64,000 nucleotides of DNA from positions 33,344 through 97,343 of the forward strand of contig JABCPU010000256.1 in the NCBI GenBank assembly GCA_016800925.1, written 5' to 3'. The position numbers and the translations under genes are program-made. Each line of letters begins with the position of its first letter. Within the stretch, counting starts at the first letter, position 1. The notes beneath the pieces are model-generated. The model was not told the origin of the DNA. It made no database searches and saw only the letters and a program-made list of their open reading frames with translations. This stretch comes from Suillus spraguei. Taxonomy: Eukaryota > Basidiomycota > Agaricomycetes > Boletales > Suillaceae. Shown here one piece after another: positions 23,360-36,013 of the stretch.

Positions 23360-26008
23360 ATGACTAGTCCTCTTGTCGCCTCAACGGTTTCGTACCCTAT
23401 CCACATCCATGGTACTCAATTCTTGTCATCAAAAAGTATCATCAACCCCGCTAAATATATCTAATAGGTGTCACCATGGATTTTAGCAAGTCCAAACTGA
23501 ATGTAGAGTCTGCCGAAGTATGGTTCCGCAATTCGCATTCGCCAATAGAACATGATGCAGGAAAGACTCGGAGTTTTCGACTGACATTTTCTCCGCCCAT
23601 GTAAGTACTCGACCCCAACACATGTTCTCACCTGATTTGCTACTGTGTTATAGGAAGCTTTCTCAGGGCGATGCATTTTCCTTGCATATGCGTTACAAGA
23701 AATATCTTCGGATGAAGCAAAAAGATATTATTTTTGACTCAGGAGATATGTTCCGCCTTGCAAAGGAAGAACAAGGTAAAACAATGATAATCGCATCCTC
23801 GCCTTAATCGCTCACGAACTCAACCTCAGTAGAATGCATCAAGTTTCATAAAAAAATCAGGATTGTCGTCGACCTTATCGGCAATACAGCAATCGAAGTA
23901 GGGATTCACGTCGTCTGACATTGAACTTGTCTAAGTCATAGATTAGCAGGGTGAGCAGTCTGTTATTTCCGATGAAAGCCCCGAGCTCTCGCCTACCACT
24001 TCCGAAATATTTCGCAAATGTCCTCGGTGAGTCAGGATAATCACAAAGTGCCATTCTCGAGGTTGACACTCCCAAGGTTCCGAATTCTGGTGATAGGAAA
24101 TGTATCCAGCTTTCTTAGATCTCAGATCAGTGTTAACGTCATGCTTTCGATAGACTGGTGTTGGCAAGTCATCGCTGATCAACCTCGTATTCGGAGTCAA
24201 GAAAACGGTAGGTTGGACCCGACACTTCAACGAGCACAGCTACTCATACCGCTAATAGAGCGTTTCGCACAATATGCCAGGCAAGGCTGAAATCGACGAG
24301 GAGTTCACCTCACGGGAGAACGACAAGTTTGTTCTCCATGATAGCCAAGGTTTTGAAGCAGCGGACAAAGTCAACCTCGAAATAGTCCAAAAATTCATTG
24401 AACGTCGGAGGAACATGCCTACTCAGAAAGATCAATTACATGCTATCTGGTAAGGATTCTATCTCGACTACTCCATTATGATGGACTGACCAAATACCCG
24501 GAAGGCTTTGCTTTGAGATACCTCGTGCAGGTGGACGTTTGCTAGAGAGGGGAACGGAGGAATTCTTGACATTGAAAAGTAATGGAACGCTGGGAAACAG
24601 TAAGTGAATTGATAACTATTTCTCTACTACGTTGGAGCTCACACTTGGTCAAAGTTCCCATTGTTGTCGTGTTCACTAAATACGATAAGCTCGTCGGTCG
24701 CATGGAGCGAACTCTATGGGAAACTTCCAATGGATCGACCGATGAGGACATCAAGGAACTTGCCAAGAAAAATGCAGAAGACGAGCTGCAGGATATCTGC
24801 ATCAGACCTCTGAAGGAATTTGCAGGGCCTGATGTTCCTTACGTTAAGATTTCTAGTATGTACCAATATTTCGACAGGTTCATGCGTGCCTCTGAAGCGT
24901 AATATCGCAGCCTACAAAGGCTACGAGGAGACACCCACCCATCTGATTCAAATAACTGAAGAACGTGTCGGTCAGCATTCTACGCCCGAGGCCGCAATGA
25001 TGACCTCCATCGCTCAGCGAGTACATTCTAGACTCAAAATAAAGACATCAATCGAGTGAGCCTTACTTACTTCATTCTTATCTCGTCATTTACGCAGCGT
25101 CAGTGTTGGCAAGACAAGTCTGTCCCATTTCCCCGTTGATAATGACTGAACATAATAGATATCTTTATGTCTTGCAGGATATTGGAAGGCGCTCGCATCA
25201 GCCACGAAGTTCAAGGGCTGCAGGACGTGGGATTGTCTACGTGTGCTTCACATTGATATCATCGGTGTATGGAACTTTCATGACCCTCATGGTGTAATGG
25301 CTGTCATATTTTTCATCGTTGCATCCGTCCTGACGTGGTTTGTGCATAGTACTTGCACAGTCCAAAGTTCATGGAATTGATAGTGACCATGGTCGATCAG
25401 GTAGAAGCTGGACCTATAGCTAATCCCATCAGGAACATGTAAGTCGGTCTTTTATGTGACGAATAAATTTTCATCTCATTGATTGTTTACAGTAATATTG
25501 GGCTAGCCGTGGTATCAACTATTACGGCCGTCGTGGCCGCCCTGGCGGGACCTGCAGCTCCCATTGTGGTATCGATCGCAGTAGGTGCTGTACTCGCCAG
25601 ATGGGTTTACGATGTATACCAGGTCTCGTACGTACCACTATTTTTTCGTGACTGAAAGGATACCGACCCTTTTTCCTCAGCCATGTAGTGCTTCGGCATT
25701 TCATGTCTTACATCGTCCACCTGACACTTGTGTTGCAGACACTTTATCTCCTGTCAGGAAGCCAAGAAGTCACTTGTAGAGTTATCAAACTCGCAGTCAA
25801 CTGCTACACCGGCTCCCCAATGAGCACAGGAGTTCATACTCAAATTCAGGAGTATGATGGGCAGTTGACCATCCTGGAACGCGCGGATTCCGATGTCTTG
25901 GATAAAATTGTCGAGGTGATACAAAGTCATAGCATCGGTGCAGCACAAATGTCCGAACTTCGAAAAAAGATTTCCCCTGTGGATTTGATACCAGACGAAC
26001 AATGGTAA
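23360..26008 (+). CDS. P-loop GTPase C (intact copy without a D partner)
   Basis: Third copy of the A-type GTPase. Start MTSPLVAS at 23,360. Exons can be followed with consistent phases: N-terminal beta-rich part (to about 23,930), G1 GNTGVGKS (split, about 24,097 and 24,151), G3-region DSQGFEA (about 24,340), G4 TKYD (about 24,678), hydrophobic segment (about 25,495-25,628), helical tail ending PDEQW at 26,008. An intron at about 23,777-23,834 removes what would otherwise be an in-frame stop, and the homologous segment can be spliced in A and B. The upstream flank matches A and B, but no minus-strand partner is present within 2 kb. Confidence 0.65.
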
Positions 26009-26185
26009 ATCGAGAATTCGTAGCACTCGGTTCTTTCTTTTGTAGATAGCTTTGCGCGTGGGCGGTGTATGAGACTGAGTGACTCGGACGCGATTGCAGA
26101 TAGTGCTTTCTTGTACTATGTGACTGGAGTTATGGCTGATCATCGCATTGTCGTATGTTAGTGTCTTTTATTAACATTATGTACT

Positions 26186-26915
26186 GGGTGACTTCCCGTA
26201 AGGTTTTACAGACAAAACACGTCTGTAAATATTTTGACAACTTGACGTCGGCTGTTTTACAGACAAATATCTGTGAACCGTAAGACATAGAACACGAATT
26301 TACAGGAGTTTTTCCTCAATCTGGGCTCTCAGGTGTCATGGATATCGAAGCTCTAATGCAGCACGCTTTCGCTGATGAGGAGACGCTGGAACTACAAGCG
26401 GCCCTCGTTAGTGTTCTCATTCTCGGCGCGGAAGAGGCCCGTCTTATGAAAAACTGCAACATTGTGATCAGTACTAGTTGCAGAGACGAAACTCAAAGGT
26501 GTTTCTGTGCGAGATGTCACAATCAGTCCCGAGAGAATTCAAGTGTGCAGATGATATTTTCAGAGAGGAGATACAGATGGAACACGATGTACAAGGTCAA
26601 ACGCGAAATCGAAGTCCATCGATAACGGAACAAAGACAACTGATCCGGACGAGAGCTCCGAGAGCGAGACATCTACAAAGAGTAAGAAATTTACCCGAAT
26701 CAGACGTTTTGTGCGCGACGAAGATTTACAGACATCTGTGGAGGGGTACCCACCCCTCCGTAGATTGGAAAATTTACAGACAGGTCACTGCGAGAGCAAC
26801 GAGTAGCAACGAGTTGACAGCTGTTGACAGCGACCTTCCTAATGCGGTTCGGCTATTCGGCTAAGGCATGAGGATTTACAGAAATTCGTCTGTAAAACCT
26901 TACGGGAAGTCACCC
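26186..26915. mobile_element. 730-bp inverted-repeat DNA transposon with 3-bp target duplication
   Basis: Ends are near-perfect inverted repeats beginning GGGTGACTTCCCGTAAGG (left 26,186; right end 26,915). ACT flanks both sides (26,183-26,185 and 26,916-26,918). The empty site is visible after gene B (about 20,812, ATGTACTTACTGC), supporting ACT as the target duplication. Subterminal motifs TTTACAGAC occur near 26,206, 26,256, 26,725, 26,771 and 26,875, mostly as inverted pairs with GTCTGTAAA. The interior has only a 95-codon ORF (26,338-26,625), so it is non-autonomous. Confidence 0.85.
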
Positions 26916-26918
26916 ACT

Positions 26919-27485
26919 TACAGCTAGATTTGACTCAAAATCTTTAACATGCCAAGGTATCGTAACAGTCCATAAAGTCCATCCGTTCCCTTCAATAGGT
27001 GCGCGATTCAGTTACAACACATCTAGAAGGAACATGATGCATGATTGCGGAAAGTGTTACGATAGCACCTGAGATCCTATTCTTCCTCATGAATTATCTC
27101 GTAGCTTACCACCCCGGCATCCTGGAGATAATAACATTTGTTTAACAGTCTCAGTTACACCATTGCTCATAGACACCTCAAGTGGTTCAACTACTGTCAC
27201 GAGAGCCAAAAAAACGAGAGAGGCCCATGGTTAGCTTGCTTGACATTATAAAAATTAATCGAGGGGATGTGGTAGACTCACGCAATCGTGGAGAACTGAG
27301 CACTGCGTGTAAATGCTTCTTAGTTATGCTTCCTTTGTCCTCAAATCAGATAGTGATAACACCTCGGGAAGCTCGTAGGGTAGGACACTAGGCGTCGTCA
27401 GTCCAATGTTGGGCAGTTAAACGACAGGGCGAAATTTTCACCAAGGACAGACACTCAAATACCGCCGTATAGGATCAGGTGCGGG
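26919..27485. other. Spacer between GTPase cluster and MRH4
   Basis: The first about 60 bases are the duplicated 3' flank shared with A and B (ACATGCCAAGGTATCG). The rest shows no recognisable gene or repeat. Confidence 0.4.
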
Positions 27486-27493
27486 TATAAAAT
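27486..27493 (+). promoter_or_regulatory. TATA box of the MRH4-like gene
   Basis: TATAAAAT lies 147 bases before the chosen start codon at 27,633, a plausible core promoter position. Confidence 0.5.
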
Positions 27494-27632
27494 GGTATAT
27501 TTTAAGGAGAGTTGTTTGTCGGATAGAATCTCAATTGTTCTGTGCTGACTCTGCCATACAGGGGCTTATCCGCTTTTGGACGGTCGTATTTTCTTTTTGA
27601 CGTCGTTCCTCGCAACTCTTGCTTTCGGCTAC

Positions 27633-29844
27633 ATGGCATCCTTGTTGGCCCTACGCCAGCTTCTTGGTCCTGGGAGCTCAGAGATCACTTCATCTCAGTT
27701 CCACACCTCATCTGTCGTGTTGGCTCAATTACGTAGAAAATCCAAGAAACCGAATGGCAAACCATGTAAGTCTGATTTCGACACTCTTGCATGACATGGA
27801 CACGAATTTGCTTTCTTTCACTAGCCTCTCCACCACGCACAGGTCTTGCGGAATCACTCCAGCCAACAGGCAAAGCAAAGAGGCTGGGAAAGCTCGAGAT
27901 AGCACCAGGACGTCCGGAATTCAAGCGTGATGCCGTCCCGCATGAAGGTCTCGCGCCGCGACAACGCGAGAGCCCACCTAGGCGGAGGACGACTTCTGAA
28001 TCAAGATCTATTCCAAGGCGCCGTGCACCAAACGACGATGCGGATGCTGAGACTCAGGTCAAGAATTGGGCTATTAAAGCTCACTCTGAACGTGTAGATA
28101 GGCGCAAGGCTATAGCACGTCAACCGCCCATGCCTCAAGTCAATCCCTTGGAAGAGGAGTTCGATCTGTCTGCACCAGCTGCTTCCTCAAGCAAGGATCT
28201 TCCCACTCGGTTCTCTTCTCCGCCCTTGATGCCTGGGCTGTTGCAAAGTTTACAAGAGACACTAGGAAAGGAAGCAAAGCCAACTGCTATTCAAGCGTCG
28301 TCGATGAAGCATTTATTCAAGGAACACGCGGAAGGTGAGAAGTACAAGGAGTTCCTTCTTGCTAGCGAGACAGGGTCGGGCAAGTCGATAGCATACCTCC
28401 TCCCGGTACTTCAGGATCTCAAACGCACAGAGCACGAACAGTCAGACGCTGTCACCCACCATTCATCTCGCAAGCCTTTGAATCCACGTGCACTCGTACT
28501 TGCGCCTACGCATGAACTCACTCGCCAACTTGCAAGCTTCGCGAAGAACTTGTCCCATGTCATTAAATTGCGTGTCATGTGCGCTAGCAAGGCTAATACG
28601 CCTAGTACAGCCAAGTCCAGTGGAACGGCTTCGAAAATGAAAGGAAAATTCGAGGACGCTGGTGCTGCAAGTGACGCTGAGTTCGTCATCTCAAAAACTT
28701 CTCGTGGGTCGAGACCAGTAGACCTATTGGTGGGTACACCGATGAAACTTCTTGAGATGGAGCGCGGGAGAGGCTGGAACTGGGAAGAACGGGCGAGAGA
28801 GCGAGCAATGAGGATAGGGAAGACAAAATCCGAAGAGCCTGAAGATGTAAAGGAAGAAGACGGGGGTAACAAAGAATCACCGCGAGAGTTCTGGGTTGAT
28901 GAACCCGAGATGGGCTTGGAGAACGTGCAGTGGGTGATTGTAGATGAGGCAGACGTCCTGTTCGGTGTGTGTTCAATTCAAGCTATGCACATGTTTACTA
29001 ACACAACGTAGATCCGGACTTCCAAGAATCTACTCGCATGCTCCTTGCTGATATTGCTGCAGCGCGTGGTTCCCCTGTGCCAGTAATTCCTTCTTCGGCC
29101 TTATCCTCGACTTCTGATTCAGAAGCGACAGCTGCATCCATCCAATCAATTTCCTACCCGTTCAACTTTGTTCTCACTAGTGCAACAATCCCCACATCTC
29201 TTGCTACCTACCTTTCAAACTACCACCCATCCCTCACCCGCCTCGCATCCCCACGGCTGCATCACCTCCCTCCAACCCTTCGCACAGAGCATGCGTCATG
29301 GACAGGTGGAAACAAGAACTCAGATATCGAACGTCGCATCCGTCGGGTATGGGCCGAAGATGCTCTCGTGCACTCCAAGACCGCGACTGATCCCGGCCCC
29401 ATCAAACTCTCCAAACTCCTCGTCTTCTGCAACAAACGCAGCAAAGTCGAGCAGCTCGCTGCATTCCTCGACGGTCGCGGTATCAAATGTGTCGCGCTCA
29501 CTGGTGGTGCAGAAGCGCGCAAACGCGGGTCGAATCACCATCTTGATGGGTTCTTGAAGACGGGTGGACCTGTGCCGACGGGTCCGGGCGTGTGTGATCC
29601 GGCTCAGACGCCTCATGTGCTTGTTACGACTTCGCTTCTTTCCCGTGGGCTGGATTTTTCGCCGATGATTAAGCATGTGTTCATTGTTGATGAGCCGAGG
29701 AATATGATTGATTTTTTGCATCGTGCTGGTCGTGCTGGTCGCGCGGGGGAAGCGGGGAAGGTGGTGGTGTTTGGGAGGGCGAAAGGGAGGGGTAGTGGGC
29801 GGACGGAGGAGGTTAAACAGAAGGTTAGGGCTGTTACTAGATAG
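27633..29844 (+). CDS. MRH4: Mitochondrial DEAD-box RNA helicase (MRH4-like)
   Basis: ATP-dependent RNA helicase of the MRH4 type, expected in the mitochondrial matrix where the yeast protein is needed for large-ribosomal-subunit assembly. Exons 27,633-27,765, 27,825-28,964 and 29,012-29,844 give 701 aa; introns are 59 and 47 nt. The start was chosen because it yields a basic, Ser-rich mitochondrial presequence (MASLLALRQLL... FHTSS). Motifs: Q-motif region near PTAIQASS, motif I SETGSGKS (about residue 225), Ia PTHELTRQ, II DEAD (about 418, just before intron 2), III SAT (about 480), V SRGLD, VI HRAGRAGRAG (about 660). Motif VI reads HRAGRAGRAG where most DEAD-box proteins have HRIGRTGR. Intact and single copy in the window. 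Confidence 0.9.
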
Positions 29845-32534
29845 GTGGTAGTGGTGGTGGGTCGTTTAGGGACGCTACGGTTATTTCGACTGATGTTATG
29901 TGCATTATCCATAGGCGTCTGATAATCCCTACTCAAGTGCATATTGTGCCTTTTATATGTGGCAACCGTCGTACATAGCGCAGAGCCAATGTTTTGCTTT
30001 GCTGAATTAACCTCTGGTCACAATCGGATTGCTACAGAAGTACGCTCAGGTTGAAAAAATTGCATCAAGAAATGTTAGAGGGGCGCTACTGGGGCCTGAG
30101 CAGTTGCTGCCGCGTCTGGTTGAGGTGAGTCTCTGAGATATGACTACCGTAAAGCCTTTTCCCCCTCGAGCTAACTGATCAGCCCCTTCCCAAAGAACGA
30201 AATTTCTTGTGAGGTGATACTGCACGTGTCTTTATAAATTCTAATCGGGGCTCACAATGATAGTCCCTCCCGAAAATGATTATTCCTTGGCAACTCCAAA
30301 TTGGTTTAAACGGTCGAATGTTCTGCATAGACACGATGTTCCTCTTCGAATGATATATATTCTGAGATTGAATTTTCGGGAACAGTGTCAATATTAATGG
30401 GACGGCGACAACCTAGAAGGTGCTCGAATCAGTTTAGATCGACTGCTATCGAATATTCTGCATTGAAAAGCGGACACGATGCGTCGATGTTCCTCCCTCA
30501 GGGCAGGGTACATATATATTCTGAGACGGATAATAAATTTTTAGGTCTTCTGGGGCGTTGAAAGAGTCTTCTGAGACGTCAATATCAGAAGACTCTCGAA
30601 GATTCTATCACGGAATAAGTATTGACTTAATGTAGATGGGTCATATGGTGTCGGCCTGAAGCGGGAACGGAGGGTTCGAACATATTATTGTACATACATA
30701 TGCAGTTGCGTCCTTGTCAATGAACTCGATAATCACTACTTTTGATACGAGGAGCTGTACAGTCAGCCCCGTGCCATTCTTGCCGAGTCAAGGCTGTACA
30801 CAAAGTTAATAACCGACTCGGATGCTGATCATGATCGATCTCGGAGTGCATGTGATCTTATCATACTGTTCGAAACAGAACGTTTAAGATTAACATTCTC
30901 CGTCTCCGAGTTAGTACTAGACTAGCGTTATCGCGACCGCGATTCCCTGCAGCCGGCGGAGCCTGAGCCTTCCTCCTGGATCCCAGCTGCAGGATGAGGA
31001 AAAAAAGTAAACACAAAAGTCTTTACATTCTATTAGTAGCATTTACCTCGTTCTTCTTCTGCATCCCTGATAGCCTTTGATGTTTGACTTTTAGGTTTCC
31101 CAGCTTCTTGCTCATTTTCTCGCCCTGGGCCAACCCTGGGACCCGTTAGGTGGACTCGTGCATCACGACGCTCACGGTATCGGTCACTATGACTCGGTTG
31201 TAATCCAAACAACACATTTATTGCACTATCCCTGAAAAACACTCGCGAGAGGACTCAATGCAACTCTTTCGAGAATCTTGGTTTTCAGATCGTGGCCCTT
31301 ACTGCCAGCGGTAACCATCATGTCGTGCGCCAATCAGCGATCCAAGCCTGAGTCCAAGCCCAACTTGGACCAAGCTTGATTCGGACGCATTCGAATCGCA
31401 GTTGAATACTATTGTGCCATCTGCCGAGACGTCACTGCCGAAGTTTTTGCTAGGATAACCATAGTGAGAGCATACACTCCAAAGTACGAGGTCACCGTCT
31501 CCATACTAAGTTGTACTCACAGGCATTTCCATTTCATTTCCCAGTCACTCCCACAACGTGCCAACAAGTAGCGACAAGATCACAAAGTTTACAATCGAAT
31601 GACAGATACTGCTATGGTTATGGTTTGAGTCGGGTCACTGAGTAGGCCTCGATCAGGGCCTACTAGTGGGCCAGTAAATGTTAATCTTTCAACTTGCTCA
31701 CACAATCCCGCATGAATACTCACGCTCAATTAGTACTACAGGAAAGGACGCCACCGCTATTGTTAAAACTATCGTAACAGCCGTAAACTTCCTCAATTGT
31801 CTTGGTCCATAGTCCCCATCTTCGTACGTTTGGATTTTGGATCATCGGATATGAAAACGAACCCACCGGTCACCCATGGCAGTATGAGTCCCGACACTCT
31901 GGTGGGTTTACGTTATTAGAAGCTGAATGTTTATGAGAGTCTGGATCCATCGGGACCGCCGGTGTCAACCTTAAATCCTGTGTCTGCAGGAATGACTCGA
32001 AGTTAATAAGTGATTTTATTCTAGCTCATCCTCCTCCCTGAATGTCAGACCGAAAAACTCTAAGATTAAGAAGCAAGAAGCCACCCACCGTGTTCCTTCA
32101 CTCGGGGTTGCCGAAATACATTCCCACATCTCCGCAGTAAGTATGCGTCCCTTTCCTACCAGTTACGGATTTCGCTAATTCCTCGCTACCGTGTCATGTA
32201 GCCTGACAAACTTGATTCATGACATACTCCGCCGCATGAAGGCCTACGCGTACATATATGTACACATCTTGTAATACCCACCGCTACGAGCGTTCCATCA
32301 CCACCTGGCTAATTGGCACCCATTCTAATTGGCCCCTCTGAAGCGCTGTACGGCACCAACTTCTTGTAGGTTCGGAAATGTACGTTTCGTAGAAGGTTTT
32401 AGACTAGCTGCCGCTTTTCTAACTCGGTTTCATCAGGAAGAAGTCGCCGCCTGTTGGCCTTCAGTGGTATAAAGACATGATCGCCTTCCAAAAGCCGCCA
32501 TATTCAGGAAGCCTCCACTGCCTTTGTCTCAGAT
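29845..32534. other. 2.7-kb intergenic region
   Basis: No gene or RNA gene that I can support. A diverged direct duplication of about 80 bp is visible at roughly 30,315-30,370 and 30,450-30,535, sharing ATTCTGCAT, GACACGATG, ATGTTCCTC and ATATATTCTGAGA. The last few hundred bases are the 5' flank of the zinc-finger gene. Confidence 0.4.
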
Positions 32535-33467
32535 ATGGATACATTGACTCAATTACCGCGATCTTCCGAGTCGTCTTACCTCTGGGAGCAGGAAACACAC
32601 GCTGACGTTAGGTGAGCGAGCCATCATTTCTACCAACGAGTACCAGTCCTCATGCTATATCCAGTGTTTACGATGGGCGTTTCCCCGGCATCAATGAATC
32701 ACAAACTCTACCTCGAGGGTTTGATTATCCCCCGCCGATGTATGTATTGCTCGCGAGTCAACGACTTTAACATTCATGTGTGTTCCAGGAATATGAATAT
32801 GGCGTACAGTCATGGTCATGCAAATTCGCAAGAATATTTCAATGGGTCGCCGCCCCTGATCGACACTAGGGCTTGGGAAACCTTGTCCCCCCGTCCTTCG
32901 GGAAACGTTCCATACAACTTGCCGTCAACGCCCGATAATTGGCAGTACAGCTATTCGCCCCTCGCGGGCTGTGAATTCCCCACATCCGACAAGTACACGT
33001 ACGAATCCCCTCAAAGCGAGTGGATGACAACGCCAGTTGCAGCTCATCCACCGTCCACGCCGTTCGTCCTGGATCCCACATCTTCTTCAGTACACCCAGA
33101 ATTACACGTGGCTATTTCTGTTGACGGTCGAGAACTGTATTATGAAGATAAGGCGTCCGACGACTCGGAACTCTTTCGTTGCCCGTTGCCATCGAGTGAC
33201 GGAACATGCTGCAACGCAATGATCCCGTGCAATGAAGCCTTCATCACGACGCACTTGCGCAGCGTCCACGTGCTACGTGCGAAGCGTATTGAAGTCATTC
33301 GTTGTCCGTGGCCTGGATGCGGGTGTTGCATGCAAGCAGCGAGCGTTCCTCGTCACATAATCACGCTGCACGTCAAGACGCGTTTCCAATGCTCGTACTG
33401 CGGCAAAAGCCTCACGCGAAAAGACGGGAAGTTGAAGCATGAAAAAATCTGTCATGTAAAACCGTGA
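32535..33467 (+). CDS. C2H2-type zinc-finger protein
   Basis: Putative DNA-binding protein of 276 aa. Exons 32,535-32,611, 32,665-32,739 and 32,789-33,467; introns are 53 and 49 nt with clean GT...AG and matching phases. The upstream ATG at 32,535 (MDTLTQLP) was chosen because splicing from it keeps one frame into the long exon. The N-terminal two thirds are Pro/Ser/Tyr-rich and look disordered. The C-terminal about 90 residues hold Cys/His clusters: a C...H-x4-H type unit ending HLRSVH, then CPWPGC...H...H, and a last finger CSYCGKSLTRKDG with H...C-H spacing. Such proteins are common, mostly uncharacterised basidiomycete transcription-factor candidates. The target is unknown. Confidence 0.8.
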
Positions 33468-33802
33468 CGCTGCGCGTTTTTACTCTCTTCAGGTTGTTGA
33501 TCAGCCGACTTTGTGTACTAGTGCTCCGTCGAGCTAATTCTAAATAAGATTCTCTTCCGTACTAATTATAGCTTCTCAATTTTATACCACGCAGTTTATT
33601 GCATATTTGAACTTTCGTATATATGCACAATCCTTTTGGGGCCCCGCCCTGTTCGGTAGATATCTTTCGTGTTTACGATCGTAAAGTTACCCGGGATCAT
33701 TGTCTGGAAGCGCTCTCTAGCATACGTATTACTAAGCAAATTTGATTGACGTGATTTTATGAGTCCAGTTTTGCCATCAAGCTGTTCTTCTGGCCACCAG
33801 CA

Positions 33803-34979
33803 ATGTATGCACTCCGATTGCGCAGCGCATCTCGTATAACAAATTCGCGGTTTTTCTCATCTTCGACACGCCTTCGCGCTCCTGAAGATGCACCAAAACC
33901 ACCACGACCCATCGATGACTCGACCTCTGCGCTGGACTACAAAACAGCACAACGGATGCGTCCACCACCTCTTCCTGCTACGGACCTTCCAAGATCTCAA
34001 AGTGCAGAAGAGGCTGTGACGAACATCCTCTACAATACCCCTCCCCCGAGTCTGCAGCCCTTTAAAAAGTGTGTTTTATTCCCAAACCAAGCTTTTGCAA
34101 CTTTGCTAACGGAGTTTAACATAGACATATCTTTAACTGCTTGGTACAAAATGAACCTGGCGTGTTATCTCGCGTATCCGGTATTCTTGCTGGACGTGGG
34201 TTCAACATCGACTCTCTGGTCGTGTGCCGGACTGAAATTCGGGACTTGAGTCGCATGTCCATCGTCATTAGTGGACAGGATGGAGTTGTGGAGCAGGCAA
34301 GGAGACAGCTAGAGGACCTCGTAAGTTATCGTTATCCCATACAAAACTATCTTTCGCCTTTCTCATCGCAGAATAGGTGCCTGTATGGGCTGTTCTCGAT
34401 TATACAGATACCCGTGTTATCACGCGTGAATTGCTCCTCGTAAAAGTGTCCATCCTCGGTCCCGAGTACTTGGAGGACCAACTCGTAGGTGGACCCTCGC
34501 ATGAACCGAGGCGTGGTCCCCACCCACATCGCGAGACCAAACTCGAAAAAGAAACCACGCTCGCCCACAATTTTGAGCGTAGTGCCCACTCAAACTCTTA
34601 CGCAGAGACACACAATCCACCCCCATTGACGCCCTCCGAGGCCCTCCGCCTTAAACACCAGCACCTCCAATCCATCTCCGTCTTATCCGACCAATTCGGA
34701 GCAAAGATTGTCGATGTGAGCGAGAACAGCGTCATCGTTGAGCTTACTGCAAAAACGAACCGCGTCATCGCGTTTTTGAGTTTGCTCAAACCATTTGGGA
34801 TTTTGGAATCGGCTCGGACTGGTAAGTCTTGTCTTTTGGAATGTCCGTGCGAGTCATGTTAACTGTGTATAGGTCTTATGGCGATGCCGCGGACACCTAT
34901 CACGCACTCTTCAGATGATTCTGATGATACAGCAGACGAGATTGGTGGTGTGGACGCTAGTATGCTTCCACCTGGTTAG
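33803..34979 (+). CDS. ILV6: Acetolactate synthase regulatory (small) subunit
   Basis: Regulatory subunit of acetohydroxyacid synthase, first common step of branched-chain amino acid synthesis. It binds the catalytic subunit ILV2 in mitochondria and confers valine feedback inhibition. Exons 33,803-34,068, 34,125-34,320, 34,377-34,821 and 34,873-34,979 give 337 aa. The N-terminus is a mitochondrial presequence (MYALRLRSASR...RFFSSS). The ACT domain begins about residue 90: NCLVQNEPGVLSRVSGILAG then RGFNIDSLVV, with the N-E-P-G-V-L-S-R signature, and ends near QLEDL. The C-terminal domain has VPVWAVLDYT, RELLLVKVS, FGAKIVDVS and LLKPFGILE-ARTG. A Pro/His-rich insertion between them is usual in fungi. 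Intact, single copy. Confidence 0.95.
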
Positions 34980-36013
34980 GTGGTCAGTTGATGCGGCTGT
35001 CGTGTGATATGTATTGATTAAATAAGATATGTCACACTAGGAATTCTATATATAGAGGGATTTAGAGGATTCGTATGGGTTGTAATTCTCTGATGAGCAT
35101 GGTGGAATGATATTATCAACTAGCGACTGACGTCCTTGAGGTCAATACGTTGGCACGATTATGATACGTGTATGTTAGGAGGTACGTTCAATAATTATAT
35201 AAAGATTCTAATGAGCTCTCAAAATTTAAATGATAGCGTTGATCTGGGTCAAGCGATTTGAAACAAGTGTACGCACGTACGACCCAAAAGATGCTCCATA
35301 GATATACATAAGGTCTTACTCCCACCCACCTCTACTAACGGCAGGGTGCTTCTCCAACCTAGAACTTTGTCTCCGACTTCCTTCACCTTCCCCCTCTTGA
35401 CCCTTGAACCTTAGTCACCAGTGTGGAAAGCCAGACCACCGACTTCCAAAGCTTCCACTTCTCAGAACCTTCCTAGTAAGTAAGGTAAGTACTTCTATTG
35501 GCCTCCGAACAACGACCATTCTAATGTGTCATGTAGATTTATTTTTATTCAGGGTCCTTCTCCAACTTACAACTTTATCACCGGCTTCCTTCACTTTCCT
35601 TCTCTTGGACCTTCTCCTTTGTCTCACCAGCGTGTTTTTGGTCTGGTCTCATTCTTTTATGACCTGTTTCGTCCATTTAACCTCAGCACGCCAAGAGAAT
35701 CTGTCCCTCTGCGTCCGACATTTTTCATTTTTTCAACACCTAATGCCAGGCTCAGAACGCTTCCCTTCAGATGGCACGTACGGACGCGGTCTGGCTTTGC
35801 CAGACCTTCCTCATCACACCACCAAAATGAAGCTTCCGTCGGTTAGCAAGTTAGCCTTCTCACCGAAACCTTGGTTCGAAGTCTTCCTTTCCCACTTAGG
35901 TTCCCCTCACCGTCTTGCAAGTGTACCTCTCCTCTCACTAATTTTACCCTGTCCGCCAAACATCCAGGGTTCAGCTGAGTACCTGTCGAGAAGATATGGT
36001 CTTTGAAATACAA
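34980..36013. other. Intergenic region with a short direct duplication
   Basis: A pyrimidine-rich block of about 85 bp is present twice in direct orientation, at 35,345-35,425 and 35,553-35,640 (both with CTTCTCCAAC, GACTTCCTTCAC or GGCTTCCTTCAC, and GTCACCAG or CTCACCAG). A 200-codon ORF at 35,404-36,006 runs across it but has no recognisable domain and a composition dominated by the CT-rich repeat, so I do not call it a gene. Confidence 0.45.

Noticed and set aside
30640..30690. Possible tRNA-like B box (GGTTCGAAC near 30,674)
   Set aside because: No matching A box or cloverleaf arms could be drawn around it.
35404..36006. 200-codon ORF between ILV6 and the HET gene
   Set aside because: Crosses a CT-rich direct duplication, has no domain and no intron structure; composition explains its openness.
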